Below are positions 9,353 through 18,010 of a stretch of DNA of 64,000 bases, one piece after another. Numbering within the stretch: position 1 is the first letter of the stretch; every line of letters begins with the position of its first letter. This DNA is from Chloroflexota bacterium (lineage in GTDB: Bacteria > Chloroflexota > Anaerolineae > Aggregatilineales > UBA2796), in the NCBI GenBank assembly GCA_021325095.1, contig JAJPHV010000131.1:1-64000 (forward strand). Reading direction: 5' to 3'. The position numbers were made by a program, and so were the translations under genes. The notes beneath the pieces are model-generated. The model searched no databases, had not been told where the DNA came from, and saw only the letters and a program-made list of their open reading frames with translations.

Positions 9353-10225
9353 GTGAGTATTGATGGACAGACGCAACTGGTCGGCGTGATCGGCTGGCCG
9401 GTGGCGCACTCACTTTCGCCTGCCATGCACAACGCCGCGTTTACCTATGCCGGGCTGAACTGGCGCTATGTGCCGCTCCCTGTACGTTCCGGCGACCTGG
9501 CAACGGCAATTAAGGGGCTGCCTGCGCTTGGGTTCCGGGGTGTCAACATCACTGTGCCGCACAAAGTAGACGTAATACCCCTGCTAGACAGTCTGACCGA
9601 AGCGGTCAGCATCGTCGGTGCGGTGAACACGATCCGCATTGACCGCAATACCGGCCACCTCGAAGGGCTGAACACGGATATGACGGGCTTCCTGGCCGAC
9701 ATTGCAGCCAACAACATTCGTGTCAACAAAGTCAGCCGCGTGCTGATCCTGGGGGCGGGCGGCGCCTCGCGGGCGGTGGCAGCCGGCCTGGTGCGCTCCG
9801 GTGCGCATGTCATCATCTGCAATCGAACGCTGTCCAAAGCACAAGCCATTGTCAAGTTCATGCAGTCGAGCTGGGCGCATCCCAACATCGAAGCAGCTTC
9901 GCTGGACGATCTGCCGCACGTCACCAGGGGGGTCACGCTTATCGTCAATACCACACCGGTGGGGATGTGGCCGGACGTAGACAGTACGCCCTGGCCGGAA
10001 GGTGTACCCTTCCCGTCCGGTGCAGTGTTGTATGAGACGGTTTACCGCCCGCCGAAAACCCGCCTGATGCGCGATGCTGAGAAAGCCGGACTGCGCGCTG
10101 TTGGTGGGATCGGAATGCTGGTCTACCAGGGGGCTGCTGCCTTTGAAGTCTGGACAGGCCGCAAAGCTCCGGTGGATGTAATGAAGATGATCTGTGAGCA
10201 GGAGCTTAAGGAAAACGAGAACTGA
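9353..10225 (+). CDS. aroE: Shikimate dehydrogenase
   Basis: Reduces 3-dehydroshikimate to shikimate with NADPH. In 290 residues: substrate motif GWPVAHSLSPAMHN, VNITVPHK with the catalytic Lys, GLNTDMTGF with the partner Asp, cofactor loop GAGGASRA, NRTLSKA, and C-terminal NTTPVGM and ETVYRPPKTRLM. Start GTG 9353 is chosen because AGGAG (9341-9345) lies seven bases upstream; a GTG at 9335 lacks that spacing. It ends only seven bases from the converging DUF5667 gene, leaving no room for a separate terminator, so transcripts from the two strands probably overlap. Confidence 0.95.
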   Translation: MSIDGQTQLVGVIGWPVAHSLSPAMHNAAFTYAGLNWRYVPLPVRSGDLATAIKGLPALGFRGVNITVPHKVDVIPLLDSLTEAVSIVGAVNTIRIDRNTGHLEGLNTDMTGFLADIAANNIRVNKVSRVLILGAGGASRAVAAGLVRSGAHVIICNRTLSKAQAIVKFMQSSWAHPNIEAASLDDLPHVTRGVTLIVNTTPVGMWPDVDSTPWPEGVPFPSGAVLYETVYRPPKTRLMRDAEKAGLRAVGGIGMLVYQGAAAFEVWTGRKAPVDVMKMICEQELKENEN

Positions 10226-10232
10226 AAACGGC

Positions 10233-11309
10233 TCAGTCATGGCTGCCGTCATTCCCACCGGAGCCACCCGAACTGCCGCTGCTGTCTGATCCGCTGTCCT
10301 TGCCAGAACTATCGCCCGAACCACTGCCGCCGGAACTACCGCTGCCCGAACCGCTGTGGTTGCCGTCGTCACCGGAGTTGCCGCTGTTGCTGCCACTTGA
10401 ATTGCTGCCGCCGTCCGGGCCGGACTGGCTGGTGGGGGCGGGTGCTACACTCTGTTTCAGGGCTGGCGTAGCGGTTTTTGCAACTGGTGCAAAGCGCGTC
10501 GCGGTTGGCCTCAGTGTCGGACGCACGCGCGTTGCGGATGGAGTTAGGCTGGGCGTGACCGAGGGAGTAGCCGTTGCCGTCGAAGTGAGCGGCGGCGTGA
10601 TAGACGGTGCGGCAGAGGGTGTCGTCGTCGGGGATGGCGTGATAGTGGGGATACTCGCCTTGACCAGTTTGATCGATTTGGCAACCAATTCTCCCTGTGC
10701 AGTTGTCAGCGCTTGAACTTCAACCTCATCGCCGACCTTGACTGCCTGCGACCCTGGTACATCTGGCGTGACACGCACAGACAGATCAGCGATTTGCCAG
10801 TTTGGGCTGCTAGTGGCTTGAACCTCGCCCTCAAACGCGACATCGGCGGCGCGCCGCAGCGCCAATACGCGGCGGATTTCGCTCAGGTGGCGTTGATAGA
10901 ACTGCTGGGCCTGCGCAGCAGGATCGCTGCTCAGGCTCACGCGGACGTTCTCCGTGATACGTTTCACGCCGTAGAGCGCATCGCCCGGCAAGCTGTCCTC
11001 TGCCAGCAGCCCGACAGCGAGGCTTGCCACGATCAAGGCCATAACGAAGCCACTGGCGGCACGGGCCAAACTAAAAAACGGACGGCGCTGGCGACGCCGA
11101 CTCTGCATACGGAAGCGGACTCTATCCCTGGCCTGCCCGATTTCCAGCGCGCCGGGCTGGACACGGCGCACCATCATTCGAGTTTCCAGCATCGGAAGCA
11201 GTTCAGCCGTGTACTGAGGATAGTCTTGCGCACAGTCCTGAGCGCTCTGGCCCGCGGAGAGCCGATCAATGCAATCGTTTAGCGCATCCAGAAAGTCTTG
11301 ATCAGCCAT
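10233..11309 (-). CDS. DUF5667/DUF5666-type membrane protein, probable sigma-factor partner
   Basis: A 358-residue protein. The N-terminal 80 residues are cytoplasmic and helical (DFLDALNDCIDRLSAG), followed by one membrane segment near 82-105 (SGFVMALIVASLAVGLL). A DUF5667 region follows (DSLPGDALYGVKRITENV, QQFYQRHLSEIRRVLALR), then a small DUF5666-like barrel (VKVGDEVEVQALTTAQGEL). After that come a Thr/Pro-rich linker and a Ser/Gly/Asp tail of about 65 residues. Its ATG overlaps the sigma gene stop by eight bases, so the two are coupled. By position it resembles an anti-sigma or sigma-regulating membrane protein (inference). Confidence 0.75.
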   Translation of the reverse strand: MADQDFLDALNDCIDRLSAGQSAQDCAQDYPQYTAELLPMLETRMMVRRVQPGALEIGQARDRVRFRMQSRRRQRRPFFSLARAASGFVMALIVASLAVGLLAEDSLPGDALYGVKRITENVRVSLSSDPAAQAQQFYQRHLSEIRRVLALRRAADVAFEGEVQATSSPNWQIADLSVRVTPDVPGSQAVKVGDEVEVQALTTAQGELVAKSIKLVKASIPTITPSPTTTPSAAPSITPPLTSTATATPSVTPSLTPSATRVRPTLRPTATRFAPVAKTATPALKQSVAPAPTSQSGPDGGSNSSGSNSGNSGDDGNHSGSGSGSSGGSGSGDSSGKDSGSDSSGSSGGSGGNDGSHD

Positions 11310-11877
11310 AATTTGCCAGCTTCATCTCGCCCAGAATGCTGCGGAGTGCGTTGACAGCGCGAAATTGCAGCGATTTCACGGCACTGGTGCTCTTGCCCAT
11401 AATATCGGCAGTTTCCTGCAAGCTCAAGGCTTCGACAAAGCGCAGAATCAGAACCTCCTGCTGCTCCGGGACCAGCATCCGCAGCGCTCGCCGGGCGCGA
11501 TCCGCGTCTACCGCTCGAATGAATTGGACTTCCAGATCGGGTTCTGCCGAGTCCGGGATCCAATCTTCGAGCGCCGCACGTGGAAACTGCCTGACCTTTC
11601 CGAAATGTTTGTAAACCTCATTGCGCGCTACCCGAAACAGCCAGCCGCGCAGGCTATGGCGAGGGCCATTGCGGCTGCCCACATTGTCCATCAACGTGAT
11701 GAAGACTTCGCTGGCGATATCTTCGGCGAGGGCCTGATCTTCAACCTGGTAGCGGATAAATCGGTAGATCGAAGGGAAATAGACCTCGTAAATCTGGGCG
11801 AGCGCCGCCTGATCGCCCCGCTTGGCTCTGGTCAGCAGGAGGTCTTCGGTTGGGATGTCCGGTAAACCAAAGCCCAT
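11302..11877 (-). CDS. ECF-type RNA polymerase sigma factor
   Basis: About 191 residues. Region 2: LAQIYEVYFPSIYRFIRYQV and AEDIASEVFITLMDNV, followed by GWLFRVARNEVYKHF. Region 4: MLVPEQQEVLILRFVEALSL then ETADIMGKSTSAVKSLQFRA. These are the DNA and core-polymerase binding regions of the sigma-70 extracytoplasmic subgroup. Start at 11877 (MGFGLPDIPTEDL) is chosen because family similarity begins there; no strong ribosome binding site was found and a longer N-terminus up to 11991 stays open. It is coupled to the downstream membrane protein. Confidence 0.88.
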   Translation of the reverse strand: MGFGLPDIPTEDLLLTRAKRGDQAALAQIYEVYFPSIYRFIRYQVEDQALAEDIASEVFITLMDNVGSRNGPRHSLRGWLFRVARNEVYKHFGKVRQFPRAALEDWIPDSAEPDLEVQFIRAVDADRARRALRMLVPEQQEVLILRFVEALSLQETADIMGKSTSAVKSLQFRAVNALRSILGEMKLANYG

Positions 11878-12114
11878 AATGAGAGATTTCACTACCGCAA
11901 ATTGTCTTTGCACGCTGGACGCTGCGGCCAAGACGGCTGATGACCATCGACCTGCAACCGTGTTTGTTTCCATTGCACCCACTGCATCCACACTTGTACC
12001 TTACTGCAAAGTGGTGCGTTCGAGAACTGACAAATGTAATGCGCTCGGCGGCAGGTCGGTTAGTCTTTGGTAGGAGGCTTGCGCGCTCCCACCAGAACAT
12101 CGTTGCTCGCTGGC

Positions 12115-13074
12115 TCAGTGATCTCCGCCGGAGTCGTGGCCGCCACCCTGATCGCCGGAGCCGCTATCGCCACCCGATCCGCTGTTGCCGCCATGATCGT
12201 CATGGCTGTCGTCCGTGTTCGAGCCACCGTTGTGATCGTCCTGACCGCCGTGATCCTCGGAGCTGCTCTTGCCACCGAAAACCTGCGGGTTATTGCCTTT
12301 ACTGCTTTTCGACGGGCCAGCATTGCGGCGACGATCTTCAGGGTGTGAATTCTCGATTTGCTTGGCCGTGAGTTCCGTTTCACCATCGCGTAGCTCGACC
12401 TTGACCAGCACACCAACGACCAGTTGGCCTTTGATTTCTGCGCCGTTTGTGCTGAAACGCTGCCCGGAGACGATGACAAAGCCATCCCCAACCTGTTCGA
12501 GTGTCCCGGTTATCTCAGTGTTCTCTTCGGACACCGAAGGCTTCGATCCGACAGTCGTGGTCGTGGTGGCGACCACCTGTACCTCGCGGGCGACCAGTTG
12601 GCCCGCCGAGTCAATGGAAAACTCGACTTTGACCGTCTTGCCAGCCATCACGCCGGCCTTGATCTCGGCATTCGAGATGTCGATGGTCTGGCCGCCGATC
12701 ACGATGGTTGTACCGTTGACGCTATCGACGACACCAACAATTTCGCTTTCGCCGGGTTGGATACCCGTCTTGGGCGCGTTGACCTCGCGGGCGGTGATCG
12801 TCAGGCCGTTCGCAGCCTGCAATCCTTCGATCTTGACCTTCGCCCCGACGGTCAGCGCCAGGTTGATCTGTGCCTTGCTGATGTCAATCGTCAGGCCGTT
12901 GACGGTCAGGGTTTTCCCGTCAATGGCGTCGATCACGCCGACGATTTCAACGGCGCTGGCAACGCCTGTCTGCTGACCGGGGTGGGCGAAGACGGCGCGA
13001 GCCTGCGGCGCAAGCGACAGGCCAATCAGGACGGCGAATACCAGGTACAACCAGCGACGTGAAGTTCTGAACAT
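12115..13074 (-). CDS. Secreted protein with tandem DUF5666 repeats
   Basis: About 319 residues with a signal peptide (WLYLVFAVLIGLSLAPQARA). Three small barrel repeats follow, each with the pattern (E)IVGVIDAIDGKTLTVNG... through VGAKVKIEGLQ, matching DUF5666. The C-terminal 80 residues are low-complexity and rich in Asp, His, Gly and Ser. Start 13074 is chosen since GGAG lies eight bases upstream, against two bases for the ATG at 13080. The tail resembles that of the sigma-linked protein at 10233-11309, so the two may be surface partners or in one regulon (inference). No enzymatic motif is visible. Confidence 0.75.
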   Translation of the reverse strand: MFRTSRRWLYLVFAVLIGLSLAPQARAVFAHPGQQTGVASAVEIVGVIDAIDGKTLTVNGLTIDISKAQINLALTVGAKVKIEGLQAANGLTITAREVNAPKTGIQPGESEIVGVVDSVNGTTIVIGGQTIDISNAEIKAGVMAGKTVKVEFSIDSAGQLVAREVQVVATTTTTVGSKPSVSEENTEITGTLEQVGDGFVIVSGQRFSTNGAEIKGQLVVGVLVKVELRDGETELTAKQIENSHPEDRRRNAGPSKSSKGNNPQVFGGKSSSEDHGGQDDHNGGSNTDDSHDDHGGNSGSGGDSGSGDQGGGHDSGGDH

Positions 13075-13330
13075 GCTCATTTCTCCTATTGGTTACAATC
13101 AGTGGGTATGGCTTTTACGCCAATAACGATAGGAAAAGGGCAAAAAGGTTTCGGTCAGTTTTCTGGTACTTTTGTACCAATGGGGAAATGTATCGTCGGG
13201 ACGCACAGGATCAGTGGTTGAGCATCGACAGGGCGGGCAATCGGGATGATAATCAAAGGCCGCATAGTCAGGTTGTCCAGAACATGCCTGAAGAAAAGCA
13301 CTTCAGAAATCAGATGGGCATAACACGCTG

Positions 13331-14224
13331 ATGAATACCGTTGACTCACAAGACCAGCAATATTTGAAACTGATCGTTGATAGAATCGAGGTTTGCAAAA
13401 GCTACCGACCACAATTTGGGCAAGGGAAAAGCGTTTCTCGAAGTGAATTTGAGTCTCTTTATGGCGCAGACCCGTTTTACTCGTGGTTTGGCTTGAACAC
13501 GCCGCTCTTGTATGCTGCGCATAAGGCCGCAGGGGGTATCACCTCGTTGTATCGCCAGATTGGAGCCGGCTGCGAGCAGCTCTTTCGCCAGATAATTTGT
13601 GATCGGCTTCAATTGACGCCTGCACAAGTAACCTGGTCTTACATTGTCGAGTCGCCAGGAAGTAAACCACGCACGCTGTCACTTGATGCCCGGATTCAAA
13701 TTGATGACATTATGCCTGACGCGCAGAGACATTCCGTCGAAGCGTGGTTGAGACATGCTACCAACGATATGGGTGCAGATACGGCCATTGCGCGGGCTTT
13801 GAAAGGTGTGGTATTTGAGGTCAGACAGGGGTACAAAAGCAAGGATTCCAAAAGGCAGAATGCCGATATCGCTAATGCAGGTACAGCCTATCAGCAAGGC
13901 TATCTGCCAGTAGTAGCCGTACTTTCGACACAGATCGACGAGGACGTTGCGAGCAGATACAGGCATGCAGGATGGCTGTTGCTCAGAGGTTCTTTGGGTG
14001 AATCCTCTCTATCGTCTACTTACGCCTTTTGCAAACAGGTCTTGGGATATGATCTTGCCGGATTTTTTGAGAGGCACTCGCTCACGCTCAAGCGCACAAT
14101 TGAGCAAACACTGGCAATCTTGTTAGCGCCCGATGATCAGCCTAACCGGAGCAACCAGCCAGAAGTTGAAACCGATCTGGATCATGACAACGAGTTCAAA
14201 GCGCCCGATGAAGACGAAGCCTGA
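13331..14224 (+). CDS. Putative type II restriction endonuclease
   Basis: A 297-residue soluble protein that ends 17 bases inside the following DNA methyltransferase gene, the usual layout of a restriction-modification pair. No named restriction family was recognised. A stretch near residues 157-175 (VVFEVRQGYKSKDSKRQNAD) has an acidic residue in a predicted strand followed by Lys/Asp/Lys, compatible with a PD-(D/E)XK-like core, but this is only suggestive. Residues 195-215 (GYLPVVAVLSTQIDED) look like a following core strand. GC content is visibly lower than in the flanking aro genes, consistent with transfer. Assignment rests mainly on the neighbour. Confidence 0.55.
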   Translation: MNTVDSQDQQYLKLIVDRIEVCKSYRPQFGQGKSVSRSEFESLYGADPFYSWFGLNTPLLYAAHKAAGGITSLYRQIGAGCEQLFRQIICDRLQLTPAQVTWSYIVESPGSKPRTLSLDARIQIDDIMPDAQRHSVEAWLRHATNDMGADTAIARALKGVVFEVRQGYKSKDSKRQNADIANAGTAYQQGYLPVVAVLSTQIDEDVASRYRHAGWLLLRGSLGESSLSSTYAFCKQVLGYDLAGFFERHSLTLKRTIEQTLAILLAPDDQPNRSNQPEVETDLDHDNEFKAPDEDEA

Positions 14225-15410
14225 ATTGACCTTCAAACATAACCTTGAGCGGGGTAGACACGGCTGGCTGCGCCTCACGCCTGCTTATTCTGTAAAAATT
14301 GTTCATGAAATCCTGGATGAACATCCAGAAACCAACTATGTGCTTGACCCATTTTCGGGCACAGGAACGACGGGTCTGGTTTGTGGCGAACGCGGTCTGC
14401 AATGTGATCTACTAGATATTAATCCATTTTTAGTGTGGCTTGCCCACGTTAAGACTGCCAACTACGGGTCAGATCAGTTGCAGGAAGTTCAAAACAGCAT
14501 TCCAGCAATTGTTGCAGAAGTTCGCGGGGAATACGCCGACTTATGGTGGCCCCCGATCAACGACATCGAGCGGTGGTGGGCAAGCGATGTGCGCAATCTT
14601 CTTGCGCGCCTGTACAGAAGTATCAATAACACTTGTCCTCAAGAGAGCGCCGCCAAGGACCTGCTATTGATTGCTTTTTGTAGATGCCTCATCAACTGGT
14701 CAAATGCAGCATTTAACCATCAATCCGTGTCGTTCAAGCCACAGCAGGCAACGCTTTTCAGCGATGTCCAGGATGAGATTCTTTTAGGCGAGTTCGCGGC
14801 GACCGCTGCAATAGTGCTGGGGGCGGCACGGCAGAGTGTAAAGGGCCGCGTAAGCGTCTTTCAAGCTGACGCGCGACAAATCCCTGAGAATTCTTTGGCT
14901 GAGTATGATTGCGTAATTACTTCGCCGCCATACCCTAATCGCATGAGTTATATTCGTGAACTTCGGCCTTATATGTACTGGCTAAAATATCTAAGTGATG
15001 GGCGCGAAGCAGGCGAACTGGATTGGCAAGCTATCGGCGGGACGTGGGGCATCGCCACTAGCCGGATTGCCAAATGGCGACCTGGCGGAACTGAAATCCC
15101 TTTTGCCGGGTTTGAGAACATCGTAGAGGCAATTGCCAGCAAGAGCCAACTTCTTGGCAATTATGTTCACAAGTATTTTGCCGATGTACTTTCGCATATC
15201 ACGTCCCTGTTTCCTCGGATAATTTCCGGGGGAAAAGTCTTTTATATCATCGGGAATTCAAAATTCTATCAAACACTCGTTCCCGTTGAGGAAATCTACG
15301 CGGAAATTCTGCGCAGTGCCGGGTTTGTGAATCCAGCCATTAAGTGCATCCGAAAGCGCAATTCCAAAAAGGAACTCTACGAATTTATTGTCTCTGCGCA
15401 GAAACCATGA
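14208..15410 (+). CDS. Site-specific DNA methyltransferase (N4-cytosine/N6-adenine type)
   Basis: A 400-residue SAM-dependent methyltransferase. Motif I is LDPFSGTGTTG (about 46-56). The catalytic motif IV is TSPPYPNRMSY (Ser239-Pro-Pro-Tyr242); SPPY is common in N4-cytosine enzymes, though N6-adenine cannot be excluded. The long region between them probably holds target recognition. The start at 14208 (MKTKPELTF) overlaps the putative endonuclease gene by 17 bases, implying coupling. It ends 16 bases before aroC. Low GC and irregular codon use compared with aroC suggest acquisition as a mobile restriction-modification unit. Confidence 0.88.
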   Translation: MKTKPELTFKHNLERGRHGWLRLTPAYSVKIVHEILDEHPETNYVLDPFSGTGTTGLVCGERGLQCDLLDINPFLVWLAHVKTANYGSDQLQEVQNSIPAIVAEVRGEYADLWWPPINDIERWWASDVRNLLARLYRSINNTCPQESAAKDLLLIAFCRCLINWSNAAFNHQSVSFKPQQATLFSDVQDEILLGEFAATAAIVLGAARQSVKGRVSVFQADARQIPENSLAEYDCVITSPPYPNRMSYIRELRPYMYWLKYLSDGREAGELDWQAIGGTWGIATSRIAKWRPGGTEIPFAGFENIVEAIASKSQLLGNYVHKYFADVLSHITSLFPRIISGGKVFYIIGNSKFYQTLVPVEEIYAEILRSAGFVNPAIKCIRKRNSKKELYEFIVSAQKP

Positions 15411-15426
15411 ACTGAAGGAGCCGCCC

Positions 15427-16611
15427 ATGCTGCGTTTTCTAACCGCCGGTGAGTCGCACGGCCCACTGCTGACGGGTATCCTGGAAGGGATGCCTGCCGG
15501 CGTGCCGCTGACGGCTGCCGACATTGATGCCGACCTCGCCCGCCGCCAGCAGGGCTACGGCAAGGGCGGGCGCATGGCTATCGAGAAGGATCACGTCCGG
15601 TTCGCGGCGGGCGTTGTGGCCGGGCAGACGACAGGCGCGCCGATTGCGCTGCTGGTCGAGAACCGTGACTACAAGAACTGGGCCGACAAGCTGATTGACC
15701 CCATGACCACTCCGCGCCCCGGCCACGCCGACCTGACCGGGGCAGTCAAGTACGGCTACCGCGAACTGCGTCTGAGCCTGGAACGGGCCAGCGCCCGTGA
15801 AACGACCATGCGCGTGGCAGTGGGCGCGGTCTGCAAACGCCTGCTGGCCGAGTTCGGCATCCGCGTGCAGGGGTACGTCACGGCCATTGGCGACGTATCC
15901 GCCGACCTGCCGCCTGTCGATGCTGCTCAATACCCGGCGCGCTTCGACGCAGCGGAAGCCAACGACGTGCGCTGCCCCGATCCCGCCGCTGCGGAACGGA
16001 TGCACGACGCCATCCGTGCCATAATCCAGGCCAAAGACACCCTCGGCGGCATCATCGAAGTGGCGGCGCTCGGCGTGCCGCCCGGCCTGGGATCGCACGT
16101 CCACTATGATCGCAAACTCGACGGGCAGTTGATGGGCGCGGTGGGCAGCATCCCGGCGGTGAAAGGCGTCGAGATCGGCCACGCCTTTGAGCAGGCGAGC
16201 TGGCCCGGCACGAAAGTCCACGACGAACTGTTTGCCGAAAACGGCGAACTGCGCCGCCGCAGCAACCGGGCGGGCGGATTGGAGGGCGGGATCACGACGG
16301 GCGAACCGGTCATCGTGCGCGCTGCCGTCAAGCCGATTGCCACGACGCTGAATCCGCTGCAATCGGTTGACCTGGCCTCCGGTGAGCCGAAGGCCACCGA
16401 CTACGAGCGCAGCGATTTCTGCCCTGTGCCGCGCGGCGTGCCGATTGTCGAGGCGATGGTCGCCATCGTGCTGGCGAACGCGCTGATCGAGAAGCTCGGC
16501 GGCGACTCGCTGGACGAAATGCGCCCACGTTTCGCCGCGCTGCGCCGCAACCGTCTGGAAGACTTGCCGATGGATAACCGGCCCTGGCAGTTCAACTATG
16601 AGTATTCCTGA
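15427..16611 (+). CDS. aroC: Chorismate synthase
   Basis: Last common step: 5-enolpyruvylshikimate 3-phosphate to chorismate, using reduced FMN. The 394-residue protein begins LRFLTAGESHGP, has RRQQGYGKGGRM, HADLTGAVKYGY, RASARETTMRVA with the flavin/substrate binding Arg-rich signature, and DFCPVPRGVP at the C-terminus. The ATG at 15427 has AGGAG eight bases before it. It sits directly after the methyltransferase gene and overlaps aroK by 14 bases. No own promoter is evident, so its block may be read from the restriction-modification transcript or from a promoter hidden in that coding region. Confidence 0.96.
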   Translation: MLRFLTAGESHGPLLTGILEGMPAGVPLTAADIDADLARRQQGYGKGGRMAIEKDHVRFAAGVVAGQTTGAPIALLVENRDYKNWADKLIDPMTTPRPGHADLTGAVKYGYRELRLSLERASARETTMRVAVGAVCKRLLAEFGIRVQGYVTAIGDVSADLPPVDAAQYPARFDAAEANDVRCPDPAAAERMHDAIRAIIQAKDTLGGIIEVAALGVPPGLGSHVHYDRKLDGQLMGAVGSIPAVKGVEIGHAFEQASWPGTKVHDELFAENGELRRRSNRAGGLEGGITTGEPVIVRAAVKPIATTLNPLQSVDLASGEPKATDYERSDFCPVPRGVPIVEAMVAIVLANALIEKLGGDSLDEMRPRFAALRRNRLEDLPMDNRPWQFNYEYS

Positions 16612-17125
16612 GAACATCATCCTGTGCGGCTTCATGGGCACGGGCAAATCCACCGTCGGGCGGCTGATCGCGGATCGTCTGGGTTGGCGCTTCGTGGATA
16701 CCGATCAACTGATCGAGGCGAGGGTAGGGCGCACGGTCAGCCAGATTTTTGCGCAGAACGGCGAGGCATTCTTTCGCCAATGGGAAAGCCGCATCTGCCA
16801 GGAGTTGATCGAGGCACGGCACACAGTCATCGCTACAGGCGGCGGGATAGTCCTAGCCCCGGCAAATCGAGAGACGCTCAACCGGGCCGGACTGGTCGTC
16901 TGCCTGGACGCGCCCGCCACTGAGATCGTGGCGCGCCTGCACGGGGCGACAGATCGGCCCCTGCTGGCGGGCGCTGATCCGGTGGCGCGGGTGACGGAAC
17001 TGCTGGCAGCGCGGGCCGGCGCTTACGGTGCGATCCGTTGCCACGTGGATACGGCAGGCAAAACGCCGCAGGAAGTCGCCTCACGCATTGTGGCGCTTTG
17101 GGAGGCAGAACGTGTTACTCCGTGA
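16598..17125 (+). CDS. aroK: Shikimate kinase
   Basis: Phosphorylates shikimate at the 3-hydroxyl. In 175 residues: P-loop GFMGTGKST, VDTDQLIE with the substrate Asp, FFRQWES with the Arg, TGGGIVL, and the lid DRPLL. Length is normal. It starts 14 bases inside aroC and overlaps the following membrane-protein gene by 14 bases, so the three genes are probably translationally coupled. Confidence 0.95.
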   Translation: MSIPENIILCGFMGTGKSTVGRLIADRLGWRFVDTDQLIEARVGRTVSQIFAQNGEAFFRQWESRICQELIEARHTVIATGGGIVLAPANRETLNRAGLVVCLDAPATEIVARLHGATDRPLLAGADPVARVTELLAARAGAYGAIRCHVDTAGKTPQEVASRIVALWEAERVTP

Positions 17126-18002
17126 ACGGGTCGCCAACCTGATTGCGCAGCAGTGGCCGGGCACACAGATTGAACTGCCCAATCCGCTGTATGAATACGA
17201 GGTGCGGCGGGTCGGGACGCCGGCGCCAGGCAAATATCGCGTGCCGTTCGTTTTTAGTCTATTCTTGCTGGTGGGCATGGGCTATGGATTCGGCACAGGC
17301 AGCCGGAGTGATATACCGGGCGCTTTGCTGGTCGGGGGCAGCCTGATCCTGTCCCTCGTCTGCGACCTGAACTACCTGGCCCAGACGGTGACCAGCATCG
17401 GCCACCAGATCGAGTCCGGGCAGTGGGACATGCTGCGCCTGACCACGCTGCGCCGGCACGACATCGTGACGGCGAAATTTGCCGTCGCCCAGATACGCAC
17501 CTGGCGCTGGATGGCTGCTGACGTGGCGCTGCGGCTGGGCGGCGCAGCCTTCGCGTTGGGTCTGATTCTGTTCTGGGTCTTCCCTCCCGTGAAGGAGTTC
17601 TATCTGCCCCGGAGCGTACCCGTCGTCCTGGCCTTTTTTGCGATCTTTGTGGCCGTCTACGTGCTCGAACCGCTGTGGCGGATGCGCGCCATCGTGGCGT
17701 TGGGCATGGCCGTGTCGGCCCGTATCCACCATTCGGCCTTCGCGCTGCTGGCCGGGTTCGGTCTGCTGTTGGGACTGCGCATCGTGCAGGCCATCATTGT
17801 GCTGATGATTGGCTCTGTCGCGCTGCCCATGATCTTTTATTTCTCCCGCTGGTATATCGTGCCGCGCAGCCTTGATCTGATGGATTTGCTCGCGTATTTT
17901 CTGGTGTGCCTGTTGAGCGCCGGAGCCGTGTATGCGTTCTACAATATTGTGGAGCAGCAAGCACTGCGCGAGACCCTGCAATCCGCTTTTCGCGCCGAGT
18001 AA
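17112..18002 (+). CDS. Polytopic membrane protein of unknown function in the aro block
   Basis: About 296 residues from GTG 17112, chosen because GGAGG (17101-17105) is six bases upstream. The N-terminal 45 residues are cytoplasmic-like. About six to seven hydrophobic segments follow, e.g. VPFVFSLFLLVGMGYGFG, GALLVGGSLILSLVCDL, FALGLILFWVF, VVLAFFAIFVAVYVL and IVQAIIVLMIGSVALPMIF. The segment IESGQWDMLRLTTLRRHDIV resembles the cytoplasmic stretch of ABC-2-type permeases, but no ATPase gene is adjacent. Overlaps with aroK and an eight-base gap to aroB place it firmly inside the operon. A role in aromatic transport is only a guess. Confidence 0.7.
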   Translation: MLLRERVANLIAQQWPGTQIELPNPLYEYEVRRVGTPAPGKYRVPFVFSLFLLVGMGYGFGTGSRSDIPGALLVGGSLILSLVCDLNYLAQTVTSIGHQIESGQWDMLRLTTLRRHDIVTAKFAVAQIRTWRWMAADVALRLGGAAFALGLILFWVFPPVKEFYLPRSVPVVLAFFAIFVAVYVLEPLWRMRAIVALGMAVSARIHHSAFALLAGFGLLLGLRIVQAIIVLMIGSVALPMIFYFSRWYIVPRSLDLMDLLAYFLVCLLSAGAVYAFYNIVEQQALRETLQSAFRAE

Positions 18003-18010
18003 GGGCCGCT

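Noticed and set aside
10300-11282. Forward frames opposite the DUF5667 and sigma genes
   Set aside because: Pro/Leu/Glu-rich or Gln/Arg-rich shadows of the low-complexity tail and coding strand.
13089-13331. 80-codon forward frame before the restriction gene
   Set aside because: It overlaps the control region of the divergent DUF5666 gene, has no recognisable content, and ends on the next start codon.
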